Assembly (NCBI GenBank): GCA_034430215.1
Contig: DAOUFE010000017.1
Coordinates: 1 to 64,000 of the forward strand
Direction: 5' to 3'
Source: UBA4782 sp034430215
Lineage (GTDB): Bacteria; Chloroflexota; Anaerolineae; Anaerolineales; Anaerolineaceae
Length of the DNA stretch: 64,000 nt
The notes beneath the pieces were generated by a model. That model made no database searches, was not told the origin of the DNA, and saw only the letters and a program-made list of their open reading frames with translations. Below are positions 9,486-18,982 of this stretch, piece after piece. A program made the position numbers and the translations under genes. Positions within the stretch are counted from its first letter, which is position 1. Each line of letters opens with the position of its first letter.

Positions 9486-12400
9486 TTACATAGCTTCGAC
9501 AATGGGCATAGAACGGTGAACATTGACTGTTTCATCAACAGAAGGGATCAATTTCATCACGGCTAATAAACGTTCTTTCCAGTTATCATCCGGTTCGGTT
9601 TGAGATAACCAGTAAGCATTCTTTCCAGCTCTGCAGCCATGCCCTACCATTGGAAGCTGACGGTATGTGTTATTGCTGTTCACCAGGTTGGGATAATGCA
9701 ACACGATCTGTTCTGCTTCTACTACAATGGATTCCAATCCTTTACCTTCTGCCAGTATTTTGATCCTGGTCTGGTAGAAAAGATTCATCACCGTTTGCGG
9801 GATTGGCCCAAACCTGTCTATGAATTCTTCCTGTAGCGCATCCAATTCATCTTCGGCTTTTACCTCTGCCATGCGTCTGTACAACCGCAGCCGCAGGTTT
9901 TGATCTGGCACATAATCCATAGGGATGCCAATTGAAAATGGCAGATCCACATTCACACCCATCCAGGACTCCTGCTCGCTAATGTGCATTTCAGAAGGAA
10001 CCCCCAATCCCTGCGCTTTTCTCTGTTCGCGAACTGCCTGCGCCAGCATCCGTGTATAAAGATGAAACCCTACGCTTGCGATATATCCATGTTGGCGGGT
10101 ACCTAACATTTCTCCAGCTCCACGCATCTCAAGGTCGCGCATGGCAATGGAATATCCAGCTCCAAGCTGTGTGTTCTCTGCGATGATCTCCAAACGTTCC
10201 TGCCCTTCAGGTGTTGGTGGTTTTTTCCGGTGCCGGAAGAAATAAGCGTACGCTCGTTGTGCACCTCTTCCCACTCGACCGCGCAACTGATATAGCTGCG
10301 CTAATCCAAACGTATCCCCCCGATCTACGATCAATGTATTGGCATTCGGGATATCTAATCCAGATTCAATGATCGAAGTACAGAGGAGCACATCAATTTC
10401 TCCATGTGTAAACTTCATCATTACTTTTGCCAGCTCTTGCTCATTCATTTGTCCATGTCCAATTCCAACGCGTGCTTCTGGCACCAGTTGGTGTAGATGA
10501 GCTTTCATAGCCTCAATAGTTTGCACACGGTTATGCAGGAAAAACACCTGCCCACCACGTTCCAGCTCACGCAGTATTGCCTGGCGTACCAACTTGGGAG
10601 AGTAAGGTCCAATATGGGTCACAATAGGCAATCGTTCTTCCGGTGGCGTGTTGATCGTTGATATGTCCCTTACTCCCGTCAATGCCATATAAAGGGTACG
10701 CGGTATCGGTGTTGCGGTAAGGGTTAATACATCTACTTCAGTTCGAAGTTTTTTCAGGAATTCTTTGTGAGTAACACCAAAACGTTGCTCTTCATCAATG
10801 ATAACCAACCCAAGATCCTTGAATTGCACATCTGATTGCACCAGACGATGGGTACCGATTACAATATCCACTGAACCAGTCTGCAATTTTTTGATGATAT
10901 CGGATTGCTCCCTTGGATTGCGAAATCTAGAAAGCATTTCTACTTCCACCGGATATGCTGCCAGACGCTGACGGAATGTTTCAAAATGCTGTTGAGCCAG
11001 AACAGTGGTAGGCACTAAAATAGCCACCTGCTTGCTGTCCATCACGGCTTTAAAAGCTGCTCGCAGTGCTACTTCAGTTTTTCCATACCCTACATCCCCA
11101 CAAAGCAACCTGTCCATGGGTCTTGTCTGCTCCATATCTTTTTTTACTTCATGAATGGCACGTATCTGATCTTCAGTTTCAGTATATGGAAAACTGGCTT
11201 CCAATTCCTTTTGCCAGGCAGTGTCTTCCGAAAACGCATGCCCCTCTGAAGCCATACGTCTTGCATACAGATCCAACAGGTCATGTGCAACTTCCTTTAC
11301 TCCTTCTTGCACACGCTGGCGTGCATTTTGCCATTCCTGTGTTCCTAATCGGGTGAGTGTAGGTGTTTCATTACCAGGTCCAACATACCGTGTTAAACGA
11401 TCCGCCTGATGAACTGGCACAAACAATTGATCACCCCGGTCATATTCGATCATCAACAATTCACGGCTTACTCCATCCAGGGTACGTTGAACCAAACCAC
11501 CAAACCGCCCCACACCATAATCCACATGTACCACCCAATCCCCCACTCGAAAATCGGTATAAGTAGATTCGGGTGCTTCTGCAGCAGGACGATGTCGCTG
11601 CCGCGGTCTGGGACGCTCCCATCCAAAAACCTCACTATCTGTCAAAAGGTAAGCAGAATGCGTTTCATCGAGCTTCAGGTTCCAGCCTTCGCTTAATGTC
11701 CCCTCGATAAAAAGAGGTGTGCAGCTGGCATCATCTCGATCAAATCTTTCCAGCCAGAGCTCTTTTAGCCGGTTTGCCTGTCGTGAAACAATGGATACTT
11801 CATTCCCTGACACACACATGGCGCTTAAGGCATCGATCAAAGGTTTAAGCCTACCCGCATAGCGTTCTCCAGGGGTGAACACAGAACCCAATGGTGATTC
11901 TTCTGGTGCGGTTGCGTAACCCAGATCTAACCAGCTATAGCGGTTAAAACTATCCACAACTTCTGACCAGGTGAGATAGGGCACAGGAAAATTCTCAGGA
12001 AGAACCCCCTCTTGAATGCTCTCCTGTCGGAAGCGAACAGATTGTTCTTCGATCTCATCCGCAATTGTCGCAAGATAATCAAGATCATCCAATACCACCA
12101 GGCTGTTTGCAGGAAGGTAGTCCAATAAACTGGCTTGTGCTGGATGGACCAGTGGCAGGTCAAATTCGGTTATTTCTTTCCCAGGTTCGATCACATTTTG
12201 GGCATACCCGGGCAAAATTTCTCGTGCAGGGGTGATAAACACACCTTCAAGACGTTTTATTGTTCTCTGGCTGGCAGGGTCGAAAAGACGTAATGTATCA
12301 ACCACATCTCCAAAAAAATCAACCCTGACAGGATTATCCATATGGGTTGGCCAAATATCAAGAATCCCACCTCGTCTGGAAAATTGCCCTTGCTCAACAA

Positions 12401-12917
12401 CAATATCAGATGCCTGATATCCGCTATCCACCCAGCTTTTCATCAAGTTTTCTGGTGAAATCTGCTGTTCCACCTTCAACATTTTGCTGTTTCGAATGAA
12501 ATCCCGCCGTGGAATTGTACGCGACATGATGGCACGGACCGGTGCAATGATCACGGGCGGCTTTTCTGGTTTTGGAATGAGAGGGATATGATATCTTGTC
12601 AGAATGCTGATTGCCTGCAATCTATCCCGTCTGGTAGTATTTCCCCAGGTAGCTTGTTCATAAAATAGTGGGTTTGGTTCTGGGAAAAGATAACGTTCAC
12701 CGTCAGGAAGCCAATAAGCCAGCTCCTCAAAGAGGGCAAGAGCTTGATCAGACCTGCCAACCATAAAAACCAGAGGCGCAGGTATATCAGTTGAGAGCGC
12801 AGCCACCACTGGCAGCCTTGCCGAACGCATCAGTCCCACACCTGGAACTTCGTTGTGTTCCTTCAAATCGTTCACTAACTGCTGATAGGCAGTCAGATGT
12901 TTGATCAATTCCAACAA
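9486..12917 (-). CDS. mfd: Transcription-repair coupling factor Mfd
   Basis: This translocase removes RNA polymerase stalled at lesions and recruits UvrA. Domains in order: an N-terminal UvrB-like module that binds UvrA (about 1-400), the polymerase-interacting domain DWVVHVDYGVGRFGGL near 460-475, superfamily 2 translocase motifs (GDVGYGKTEVALR, IIDEEQRFGV, TATPIPRTL, SIIESGLDIPNAN, QLRGRVGRG), and the C-terminal TRCF domain. Length (1143) is typical. Translation starts at a TTG with GGAG about 9 bases upstream; a second TTG follows immediately. It begins 6 bases after the pth stop, so it is part of the pth operon. Confidence 0.97.
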   Translation of the reverse strand: MLELIKHLTAYQQLVNDLKEHNEVPGVGLMRSARLPVVAALSTDIPAPLVFMVGRSDQALALFEELAYWLPDGERYLFPEPNPLFYEQATWGNTTRRDRLQAISILTRYHIPLIPKPEKPPVIIAPVRAIMSRTIPRRDFIRNSKMLKVEQQISPENLMKSWVDSGYQASDIVVEQGQFSRRGGILDIWPTHMDNPVRVDFFGDVVDTLRLFDPASQRTIKRLEGVFITPAREILPGYAQNVIEPGKEITEFDLPLVHPAQASLLDYLPANSLVVLDDLDYLATIADEIEEQSVRFRQESIQEGVLPENFPVPYLTWSEVVDSFNRYSWLDLGYATAPEESPLGSVFTPGERYAGRLKPLIDALSAMCVSGNEVSIVSRQANRLKELWLERFDRDDASCTPLFIEGTLSEGWNLKLDETHSAYLLTDSEVFGWERPRPRQRHRPAAEAPESTYTDFRVGDWVVHVDYGVGRFGGLVQRTLDGVSRELLMIEYDRGDQLFVPVHQADRLTRYVGPGNETPTLTRLGTQEWQNARQRVQEGVKEVAHDLLDLYARRMASEGHAFSEDTAWQKELEASFPYTETEDQIRAIHEVKKDMEQTRPMDRLLCGDVGYGKTEVALRAAFKAVMDSKQVAILVPTTVLAQQHFETFRQRLAAYPVEVEMLSRFRNPREQSDIIKKLQTGSVDIVIGTHRLVQSDVQFKDLGLVIIDEEQRFGVTHKEFLKKLRTEVDVLTLTATPIPRTLYMALTGVRDISTINTPPEERLPIVTHIGPYSPKLVRQAILRELERGGQVFFLHNRVQTIEAMKAHLHQLVPEARVGIGHGQMNEQELAKVMMKFTHGEIDVLLCTSIIESGLDIPNANTLIVDRGDTFGLAQLYQLRGRVGRGAQRAYAYFFRHRKKPPTPEGQERLEIIAENTQLGAGYSIAMRDLEMRGAGEMLGTRQHGYIASVGFHLYTRMLAQAVREQRKAQGLGVPSEMHISEQESWMGVNVDLPFSIGIPMDYVPDQNLRLRLYRRMAEVKAEDELDALQEEFIDRFGPIPQTVMNLFYQTRIKILAEGKGLESIVVEAEQIVLHYPNLVNSNNTYRQLPMVGHGCRAGKNAYWLSQTEPDDNWKERLLAVMKLIPSVDETVNVHRSMPIVEAM

Positions 12918-12923
12918 GGGGGT

Positions 12924-13505
12924 TTACTCCTTAAACACCGGGCCATTGAACTGATTCATAGCCTCATCAACACCAACTTCCACGAACTTCAAGGCAGCTT
13001 TTACAGCTTCATCCAGTAAAACGGGAAGTTCCAATTTTTCCGCAGCAGAAAAAGATCCCAGTACATAATCTGCTGAATTCATCTGACCTGGAGGTCTGCC
13101 GATCCCGCAGCGCAACCGAGCAAAATCCTGCGTTCCGGATAATTCGATGATCGAAGCCAGACCTTTTTGACCCGCTGAACCACCGCCAGGGCGCAATCGC
13201 AATGTTCCAAACGGAAGATCGAGATCATCATGGATCACAAGAAGATTTGCTTGTTCGATGCGATGGTATCGGATGAGACTGACTACCGCCTGACCAGATA
13301 AATTCATGTAGGTAACTGGTTTCGCCAGGATGATTTTATGATTGTGAAATAAGCCATTTCCAACCAGCGCTTTATGCTGCAATCTACATAGCTTGATGTT
13401 CAGTACTTCAGCCAGCCGGTCTATAACCATGAACCCGATATTATGACGAGTTTCGCGATATTCTCTACCTGGATTTCCCAGGCCAACTATAAGAAAATTA
13501 CTCAT
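12924..13505 (-). CDS. pth: Peptidyl-tRNA hydrolase
   Basis: This enzyme releases peptides from peptidyl-tRNA dropped by stalled ribosomes, recycling tRNA. The conserved residues are visible: GLGNPGREYRETRHN at about 8-22 with the catalytic His, PVTYMNLSG with the Asn that positions substrate, and VIHDDLDLPFG with the catalytic Asp near 93. GGGSAGQKGL is also present. Length (193) is usual. The ATG overlaps the stop codon of the upstream gene (TAATG) and mfd follows after 6 bases. The order pth-mfd is common in bacteria. Confidence 0.96.
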   Translation of the reverse strand: MSNFLIVGLGNPGREYRETRHNIGFMVIDRLAEVLNIKLCRLQHKALVGNGLFHNHKIILAKPVTYMNLSGQAVVSLIRYHRIEQANLLVIHDDLDLPFGTLRLRPGGGSAGQKGLASIIELSGTQDFARLRCGIGRPPGQMNSADYVLGSFSAAEKLELPVLLDEAVKAALKFVEVGVDEAMNQFNGPVFKE

Positions 13506-14131
13506 TATCTATTCCGATTTCTATTCTTCATCAATGCTCTCACTCCCAGGAAGAGGAAGAGCGCAGTTGTAATACTTATTCCAGTTATGACTGTGCGCCA
13601 AAAGCTTTGCAAGCTTATTTCTGCAGGGTTTGCTGCTAGAGGGGTTATTTCAACCATGGATGTCGGAGTCATTTCTTCCGTTGCTTCAACAACAATATTT
13701 TCTTCTGTAGGGGCTGGTGTTTTGGTTTCTACTGGAGAATAATTTCGAATACGAAGATTTTCCACAAGAAGAGTTTCAACCTCACCCTTTGTTGAATATT
13801 GCCGAACCCTCAATCGATAGATACCATCAGCTATGACAGTTGTATCCCATATTGCCAATACACCTTTCTCAACCGGTTGTTCACTGGATTGAATAATGAA
13901 CCAGGTACCTGTAGTATCTTCTGCATAAGCAAAAGAGATATCATATGAGGCAAACTCTTCACCTGTGACTGTTCCTTTTATCTCAACCAACCCTTTCAAT
14001 ACATCGCCCGGGCGTGGAGATTCTACGTCAGGTTGCTGAAATGCTAAGAAACCTGCTCCTGGCAGAAAAAGTGTATACAGAACGAGAAAGGTTGAAATTA
14101 ATTTGATCATCGTAACTTGTAAGTTTAACAT
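13505..14131 (-). CDS. Membrane-anchored protein with an extracellular beta-sandwich domain
   Basis: I do not recognise a named family. The protein has an N-terminal signal-type hydrophobic stretch (LISTFLVLYTLFLPGAGFLAF). Next comes a predicted Ig-like beta domain at about 30-130 with the pattern FASYDISFAYAED...W...WDT...DGIYRLRVRQ. A Thr/Pro/Glu-rich linker and a C-terminal transmembrane helix (VITGISITTALFLFLGV) with a basic tail follow. It therefore seems to be exported and held in the membrane with the domain outside. The beta domain resembles the module near the C-terminus of the PBP1A in this window. Start choice is uncertain: ATG at 14131 and ATG at 14110 are both possible and neither has a clear ribosome-binding site. 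It leads the pth-mfd operon. Confidence 0.6.
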   Translation of the reverse strand: MLNLQVTMIKLISTFLVLYTLFLPGAGFLAFQQPDVESPRPGDVLKGLVEIKGTVTGEEFASYDISFAYAEDTTGTWFIIQSSEQPVEKGVLAIWDTTVIADGIYRLRVRQYSTKGEVETLLVENLRIRNYSPVETKTPAPTEENIVVEATEEMTPTSMVEITPLAANPAEISLQSFWRTVITGISITTALFLFLGVRALMKNRNRNR

Positions 14132-14280
14132 GGAAATGAAGCTCAAGCAAATGATCAGAAAGTAAATCGGGGGTTATTTATTGAAAAATCAATTTTTAGA
14201 GGTGTATACTTAACAACAATTGGGAAAAGAAGCATAATAGCTATAAACTTTCTTCAAAATTTTTCTATTATGGAGCAGTC

Positions 14281-16335
14281 ATGGCAGAAGTACGGGGTGA
14301 ATTACGAGAAAATGCGACGTATGGTGAAAAAGAAACATTACGACTTCTTAAGCAAAACCTTCCTAATGAATACACAATTTATGTAGAAGTACCTATCCAT
14401 AAGTATCGTGAAATTCGTTACCCAGATTTCATAATTCTCACAGACTATGGAGTAATAGTGCTTGAGGTAAAAGATTGGGTTTTTATTGAGTACCCGAACC
14501 CCACTGGGGCGATGATCCGCAACAGGAATAACGAAGCTCATTGGGAACCAAATCCAGTTACCAAAGCCCGTGATATGGCTATTGCACTTTCCGAATTATT
14601 AAACCAGAAATGTCATTCGGATTCCCATGGTGAAGCGATTCCCTGGAGTTATGCGGCAATTCTATTCAATCTTCCCTCATCAATCATAACCCAATTGTAT
14701 GAACCCTGGGGTGAAGAATTCGTATTAGGGAAATTCGATTTGGAAAACCCCACTTCACTGGTTGAAAAATTGAAAATGATTTTTCCCATGAGAAGGATCC
14801 ATCCTTTATCGCAATATGAATTGGATATGGTACGAGCCACTATTTATCCAATTGTTGAAATTGAGGTAAAGGATCGAAAACCATTTGTTCTTGATATTCA
14901 GCAGGAAAAGATTGTTGCAGAGCCGGTTCATCTGGATCTTTCTGAAGAAACTAAGAAGAAACCTGAAGTAAAAAAGTCTTCACAACAAAACCTATTATTT
15001 GACCAGAACCTCCCAGATACATTGCTCGTAGAAAAAGATGAAATTCCAGAAACCGGTAAACGGATAATTCAAAATGCTTCTGTTCGTTTGGTACGTGGAT
15101 TCGCTGGAAGTGGAAAAACTCTTGTTCTAATTCAACGTGCAAAATATCTTGAAGCAATAAATCCTGATTGGAAAATTTCACTACTGACCTATAATAAACC
15201 CTTACAAACAGAGTTGAGTAAATATTTTTTATCTTCAAATATCAAACCTCAAACTTTTCATTCGCTCTGCCATCAATATATTGAGATGCCGGAGAAAAAG
15301 GAAACGACTTTTAAGAATTGGTTTGAAGGTGTCAACACAAATTTTTCTGTTTTACAGAATTTAGGCGAAGATTCGTTGATCCGTGAAATCAACTGGCTAC
15401 AAGATATAGGAGTAGCAAATGTAGAACAATACCTTGACCTTGAGAGGCATGGTATTGGAAAAGAATTCAGGGTATCAGCAGAAGTTCGAAAAGAAATCTT
15501 TAATTTATATACAAACTACCAGACTCATTTGCAAGAAAATGCTTTATGGGATTGGCATGAATTACCGCTTAACTTTTTAGAAATGCTGGAAGAAAGAAAA
15601 ATAACTCCTCAAAAATTTGATGCGATTCTTATTGATGAGGCTCAAGACTGGGCACCAATCTGGTTTAAAGTCGTAAATCATTTTCTTGATCAAGAGCATG
15701 GCTTGCTCTTTTTAACTGATGATCCATCGCAAAGTATTTTTAACCACTTCAGTTGGAAAGAAAAATCGGTTAATGTTGTTGGCAGAACTCGTTGGCTTCG
15801 AATACCCTACCGAAACACATACGAGATTTATTCTGCAGCATACAGCATGATTGAAGGAAATGAAGAAATTCAAAATTCCCTTCGAACTGAAGGAGAACTG
15901 ATCAAACCAGAAATTTCGAAAGAGGAGATGAGGCATGGACTGAACCCAATTCTCCGAAGATGTACCGACACAACAGATGAAAGAATGAAGATTAAAACCA
16001 TAGTTGAATCCTTATTGAATGATGGTTATCACGAAGCGCAAATAACAGTTCTGGTGCGGTATAAATCTGATATTGCACCAATAAATGAGGTGTTATCAGA
16101 AACTGATGTTGAAGTTCATCCAATCCATAGCTTCAAAGGTCTTGAAAGAGAAGTAATTATTATTCCCCATCTGCAAAATACGTTTACTAGAGTTGACGAG
16201 GAAGTCGCAGAAAGAAGACTTCTCTACATGGCAATGTCACGTGCCCGATCAAGGCTTTATATGACCTATTCTAAAAGACTACCAAAACCATATTATCATC
16301 TACGAGATAGAAAATTAGTTGATTTCCAGGGATGA
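14281..16335 (+). CDS. NERD-domain superfamily I helicase
   Basis: The N-terminal part (about 1-200) is a nuclease-related NERD domain: YPDFIIL...GVIVLEVKDW matches the D...ExK arrangement of restriction-endonuclease-like folds. The rest is a UvrD-like helicase with GFAGSGKT near 280 (Walker A), ILIDEAQDW (Walker B), LTDDPSQSIF (motif III), HSFKGLEREVIII (motif V) and LYMAMSRARSRLYM (motif VI). All helicase motifs look intact, so it is probably an active DNA translocase coupled to a nuclease-like domain. GGAG precedes the ATG at normal spacing. It stands alone between an opposite-strand operon and a gene with its own promoter. NERD helicases occur both in housekeeping and phage-defence settings; nothing nearby decides between these. 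Confidence 0.85.
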   Translation: MAEVRGELRENATYGEKETLRLLKQNLPNEYTIYVEVPIHKYREIRYPDFIILTDYGVIVLEVKDWVFIEYPNPTGAMIRNRNNEAHWEPNPVTKARDMAIALSELLNQKCHSDSHGEAIPWSYAAILFNLPSSIITQLYEPWGEEFVLGKFDLENPTSLVEKLKMIFPMRRIHPLSQYELDMVRATIYPIVEIEVKDRKPFVLDIQQEKIVAEPVHLDLSEETKKKPEVKKSSQQNLLFDQNLPDTLLVEKDEIPETGKRIIQNASVRLVRGFAGSGKTLVLIQRAKYLEAINPDWKISLLTYNKPLQTELSKYFLSSNIKPQTFHSLCHQYIEMPEKKETTFKNWFEGVNTNFSVLQNLGEDSLIREINWLQDIGVANVEQYLDLERHGIGKEFRVSAEVRKEIFNLYTNYQTHLQENALWDWHELPLNFLEMLEERKITPQKFDAILIDEAQDWAPIWFKVVNHFLDQEHGLLFLTDDPSQSIFNHFSWKEKSVNVVGRTRWLRIPYRNTYEIYSAAYSMIEGNEEIQNSLRTEGELIKPEISKEEMRHGLNPILRRCTDTTDERMKIKTIVESLLNDGYHEAQITVLVRYKSDIAPINEVLSETDVEVHPIHSFKGLEREVIIIPHLQNTFTRVDEEVAERRLLYMAMSRARSRLYMTYSKRLPKPYYHLRDRKLVDFQG

Positions 16336-16342
16336 TATGCGC

Positions 16343-16375
16343 TTGACAGATCTACATCTTTATTAATGTTATAAT
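16343..16375 (+). promoter_or_regulatory. Promoter for the YtxG/YtxH-like pair, implying a leaderless start
   Basis: A perfect -35 (TTGACA, 16343-16348) and a perfect -10 (TATAAT, 16370-16375) are separated by 21 bases, which is longer than the usual 17. The -10 ends 9 bases before the ATG, so the transcript should start within about 3 bases of the start codon, and there is no ribosome-binding site. Confidence 0.6.
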
Positions 16376-16384
16376 TCATTTAAT

Positions 16385-16825
16385 ATGGACGAAGATTCCC
16401 CAATCCCTTCATTAGTTTCTGAGTCATCTGTAACCCCCGACCGTCAGAATAGAACCCGGTTAATTATTATCATTGTGGCTGTGGTTTTACTTCTTGCGGG
16501 TCTAATTGTGGCAATTTATTTCCTCTATACTGCAAAATCAGAGACCACTGCTCAAATTCGGGATATTTTTATCATTTTGATGGCCTTCGAATCCCTGATC
16601 ATTGGGGCTGCGCTTGTTATTTTGGTTGTCCAGCTTGCAGTACTTACCAATCTTCTTCAAAATGAGATAAAACCCATTTTGGATGCGACAAACCAGACAG
16701 TTAACACCGTCAAAGGAACAACAACCTTCCTTAGTGATAATCTTGTTCAACCAGTAATTAAACTCAATGAGTACATGGCCGGATTCAAGAAATTCTTTGA
16801 TTTGATCCGACCCAACAAAAAATAA
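16385..16825 (+). CDS. Two-helix membrane protein, YtxG-like
   Basis: This small membrane protein (146 residues) has a polar N-terminus of about 25 residues, transmembrane helices at about 26-48 and 58-85, and a C-terminal amphipathic helical region (EIKPILDATNQTVNTVKGT) like those of DUF948/YtxG proteins. The family assignment is tentative. The following gene is a clear YtxH-like protein, and the ytxG-ytxH pairing is known in Firmicutes, which supports the call. No enzymatic motif is seen; a structural or envelope role is likely. Confidence 0.6.
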   Translation: MDEDSPIPSLVSESSVTPDRQNRTRLIIIIVAVVLLLAGLIVAIYFLYTAKSETTAQIRDIFIILMAFESLIIGAALVILVVQLAVLTNLLQNEIKPILDATNQTVNTVKGTTTFLSDNLVQPVIKLNEYMAGFKKFFDLIRPNKK

Positions 16826-16860
16826 TAAAAACGATTGCTTCTATCGAAAGGAGATATGAT

Positions 16861-17229
16861 ATGTCAAGTCGCGATGAGTTTGGTGCATTTTTAATTGGCT
16901 TTGCAGTTGGTGGCCTTACTGGTGCAATTGTTGCGCTGCTATTTGCGCCTCAATCTGGAAACGAAACCCGTACTTTAATCAAAGAGAAAGCAATTGAATT
17001 AAAAGATAAAGCGGGAGAATCTGTTGAAGATGCATACGCAAAAGCGGAAGCTGCTGCCTTACAGGCTAGAGCCCGCTTTGATGAATTAGCGAAAGCTACC
17101 AAAGAACAGACTGCCGAATTAGCTCAAAAAGGTCAGGTACTTGTCGAAGAATCGCGTGAGAAAATAAGCGAAGCGATTGCGCCAAAGAAGAAAGCAAAAC
17201 CAGCAGAACCAGAAACACCTGCAAGCTAA
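16861..17229 (+). CDS. YtxH-domain protein
   Basis: The protein starts with a short polar stretch and one glycine-rich transmembrane helix (GFAVGGLTGAIVALLFAPQSG, about 11-31) followed by the typical G.ETR....EKA, which defines the YtxH family. The remaining region is a long Ala/Lys/Glu-rich helix, probably coiled coil, ending in a Lys/Pro-rich tail. The ribosome-binding site AAAGGAGA is strong. YtxH proteins are stress-associated membrane proteins of unknown biochemical role. The gene is co-transcribed with the upstream membrane protein and ends just before a strong terminator. Confidence 0.82.
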   Translation: MSSRDEFGAFLIGFAVGGLTGAIVALLFAPQSGNETRTLIKEKAIELKDKAGESVEDAYAKAEAAALQARARFDELAKATKEQTAELAQKGQVLVEESREKISEAIAPKKKAKPAEPETPAS

Positions 17230-17240
17230 TTTACTTAACC

Positions 17241-17275
17241 AAAATCCCCACCGAGTTGGTGGGGATTTTTCTTTC
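17241..17275. terminator. Bidirectional intrinsic terminator
   Basis: AAAATCCCCACC, 5-base loop, GGTGGGGATTTTT: an 8-bp GC-rich stem extended by A/T pairs, with a T-run on the plus strand and an A-run (T-run on the minus strand) before it. It serves the ytxH-like gene and the convergent nnr gene. Confidence 0.9.
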
Positions 17276-17276
17276 T

Positions 17277-18884
17277 CTATTCGAAAACTTCTGAGATCGA
17301 TTCCAATACATCGCCTGCTATTACAGCTTGAGAACTCCCTATTGAATCAGCAGCAAATAATCCCGCTTGAGCATGAATATATACTCCAGCGCATGCAGCC
17401 TGATAGGCTGGTATTTTCTGGGCGAGTAGCCCGCCAATAATCCCTGCCAAAATATCACCTGTACCAGCTCTTGCCAATGCCGGAGTTGCTACTGGAAGTA
17501 CACTACATTTACCACTGGGTTCCGCGACGACAGTAAAAGCACCTTTCAAAACAACAATACATTTCCATTCTTTCGCAAATTTAGTCGCAATTGCCTGCCG
17601 GTTAGCTTGTATCTCATCGATACTCATTCCAGTCAACCGTGCCATTTCACCAGGATGCGGAGTAAGGACACAACCTGCTGGGATCAAAGTCTGCCAATGG
17701 GCAATTTCACTCAACAAATTTAAAGCATCGGCATCTAAAACCAACGGAGGCAGGTTCTCCTTTTTTGCAGGTCGGGTCTTTTTCTCTGTGGTTACAAAAC
17801 CGATGGGAGCTTGAATTGAGGAAGGTTTTTCTCCTTCGAGTAAATGTTTAAGGAACTCTTTTGTTGTATTTTCACGTCCCAGACCAGGTCCTACTAATAT
17901 TGCAGTTGCACGATCCAGGTTTTTCCAGATCACATCGCCTGCTTCGCTGGCAATAACACCCATTTCATGCGGCAGCATGATCCACGTAGCTTCTGGAAAA
18001 TTGCCTGCCAACACAGCATGTAAGGAAGATGGAACAGCCATTTGCACCAGACCTACACCCACACGATATGCTGATTTCCCGGCTAACAATGCAGCACCTG
18101 TGTAATTCACTGATCCAGCTATAGTTAATAAAGTGCCAAAAGTTCCTTTGTTTGCATCCATAGGTCTATCTGGCAATACTTCATCCAATAATTCATCCTC
18201 AATAACACTTGTTTGAATTGCACGTAAAGTAGGCGAGTACTTTTCGAAATCAAGATCAACAGGTGCAAGCTCGCCAAGATATGAAAATGCGGGTAACTTT
18301 AACATTCCAATCTTTACTGCACCCAGACAGAGTGTGAGATCCGCCTTCAGAGTTTCTTTTGCAATCTCTCCAGTTTCACAATTCAAACCAGAAGGACAAT
18401 CCACGGCAACGATAAAAGGTGAGTTTTCTCTTTCTGAAAGATGATTAAGTACCGCTTGTACTTCTTTTTTTAGCGGGGATGCGAATCCTGTACCCAATAT
18501 TCCATCCAGAACTACATCCGCATTCTCAATCCATTCATCCAGAATCTTAAAATGCACATCCTTTTCAAGTGTGGCAATTCTCACGCCTGTGTCTTTGACC
18601 CTCTGTAATAAACTATCATCTCCAGCTCGCGGACGTACCAGATATGCCAGACAGTTCCACCCTAGTTTTTGTAACTCATCGAGTGCGATCAGCGTATCGC
18701 CGCCATTATTTCCAGAACCGATCAAACCAATGATCGTCGATGGTTCCTCCTGTGAAAAGAGATCATGCACAATTGTTGCAATGCTTTCACCTGCCCTCTC
18801 CATCATTTCCGAAAATGGATACCCGGCATCATTCGCTTCCTGTTCGATTTTCTTCATTTCTTCAACATGTACGAGTTTCATCAT
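17277..18884 (-). CDS. nnr: Bifunctional NAD(P)HX epimerase / ADP-dependent dehydratase
   Basis: This repairs hydrated NAD(P)H. The N-terminal YjeF_N epimerase domain (about 1-215) contains GSGNNGGDTL and VAVDCPSGLN. The C-terminal ribokinase-like ADP-dependent dehydratase domain contains PTGMLTP-type segments (VLTPHPGEMARL), GPGLGRE, LDADALNLL and the kinase-fold signature ARAGTGDILAGIIGG. Length matches the fused E. coli NnrED-type enzyme. I start at the ATG ATG preceded by GAGTGAGG; an upstream in-frame TTG (18917) has no ribosome-binding site. A TATAAT box on this strand (18929-18934) sits back to back with one for the divergent gene. Confidence 0.92.
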   Translation of the reverse strand: MMKLVHVEEMKKIEQEANDAGYPFSEMMERAGESIATIVHDLFSQEEPSTIIGLIGSGNNGGDTLIALDELQKLGWNCLAYLVRPRAGDDSLLQRVKDTGVRIATLEKDVHFKILDEWIENADVVLDGILGTGFASPLKKEVQAVLNHLSERENSPFIVAVDCPSGLNCETGEIAKETLKADLTLCLGAVKIGMLKLPAFSYLGELAPVDLDFEKYSPTLRAIQTSVIEDELLDEVLPDRPMDANKGTFGTLLTIAGSVNYTGAALLAGKSAYRVGVGLVQMAVPSSLHAVLAGNFPEATWIMLPHEMGVIASEAGDVIWKNLDRATAILVGPGLGRENTTKEFLKHLLEGEKPSSIQAPIGFVTTEKKTRPAKKENLPPLVLDADALNLLSEIAHWQTLIPAGCVLTPHPGEMARLTGMSIDEIQANRQAIATKFAKEWKCIVVLKGAFTVVAEPSGKCSVLPVATPALARAGTGDILAGIIGGLLAQKIPAYQAACAGVYIHAQAGLFAADSIGSSQAVIAGDVLESISEVFE

Positions 18885-18928
18885 AACCTCACTCGAAAGA
18901 ATCTTTTTATGGATCAACCTTGCGTCGT

Positions 18929-18951
18929 ATTATAGCGCATTACGGTATAAT
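18929..18951. promoter_or_regulatory. Back-to-back -10 boxes of divergent promoters
   Basis: TATAAT on the minus strand (18929-18934) faces nnr and TATAAT on the plus strand (18946-18951) faces the spermidine-synthase-like gene. Neither has a good -35 at 16-18 bases. With only 11 bases between the two -10 boxes, the two promoters probably compete. Confidence 0.45.
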
Positions 18952-18982
18952 TTCATTGAACTTTACGGAAAACACGGTCCCT

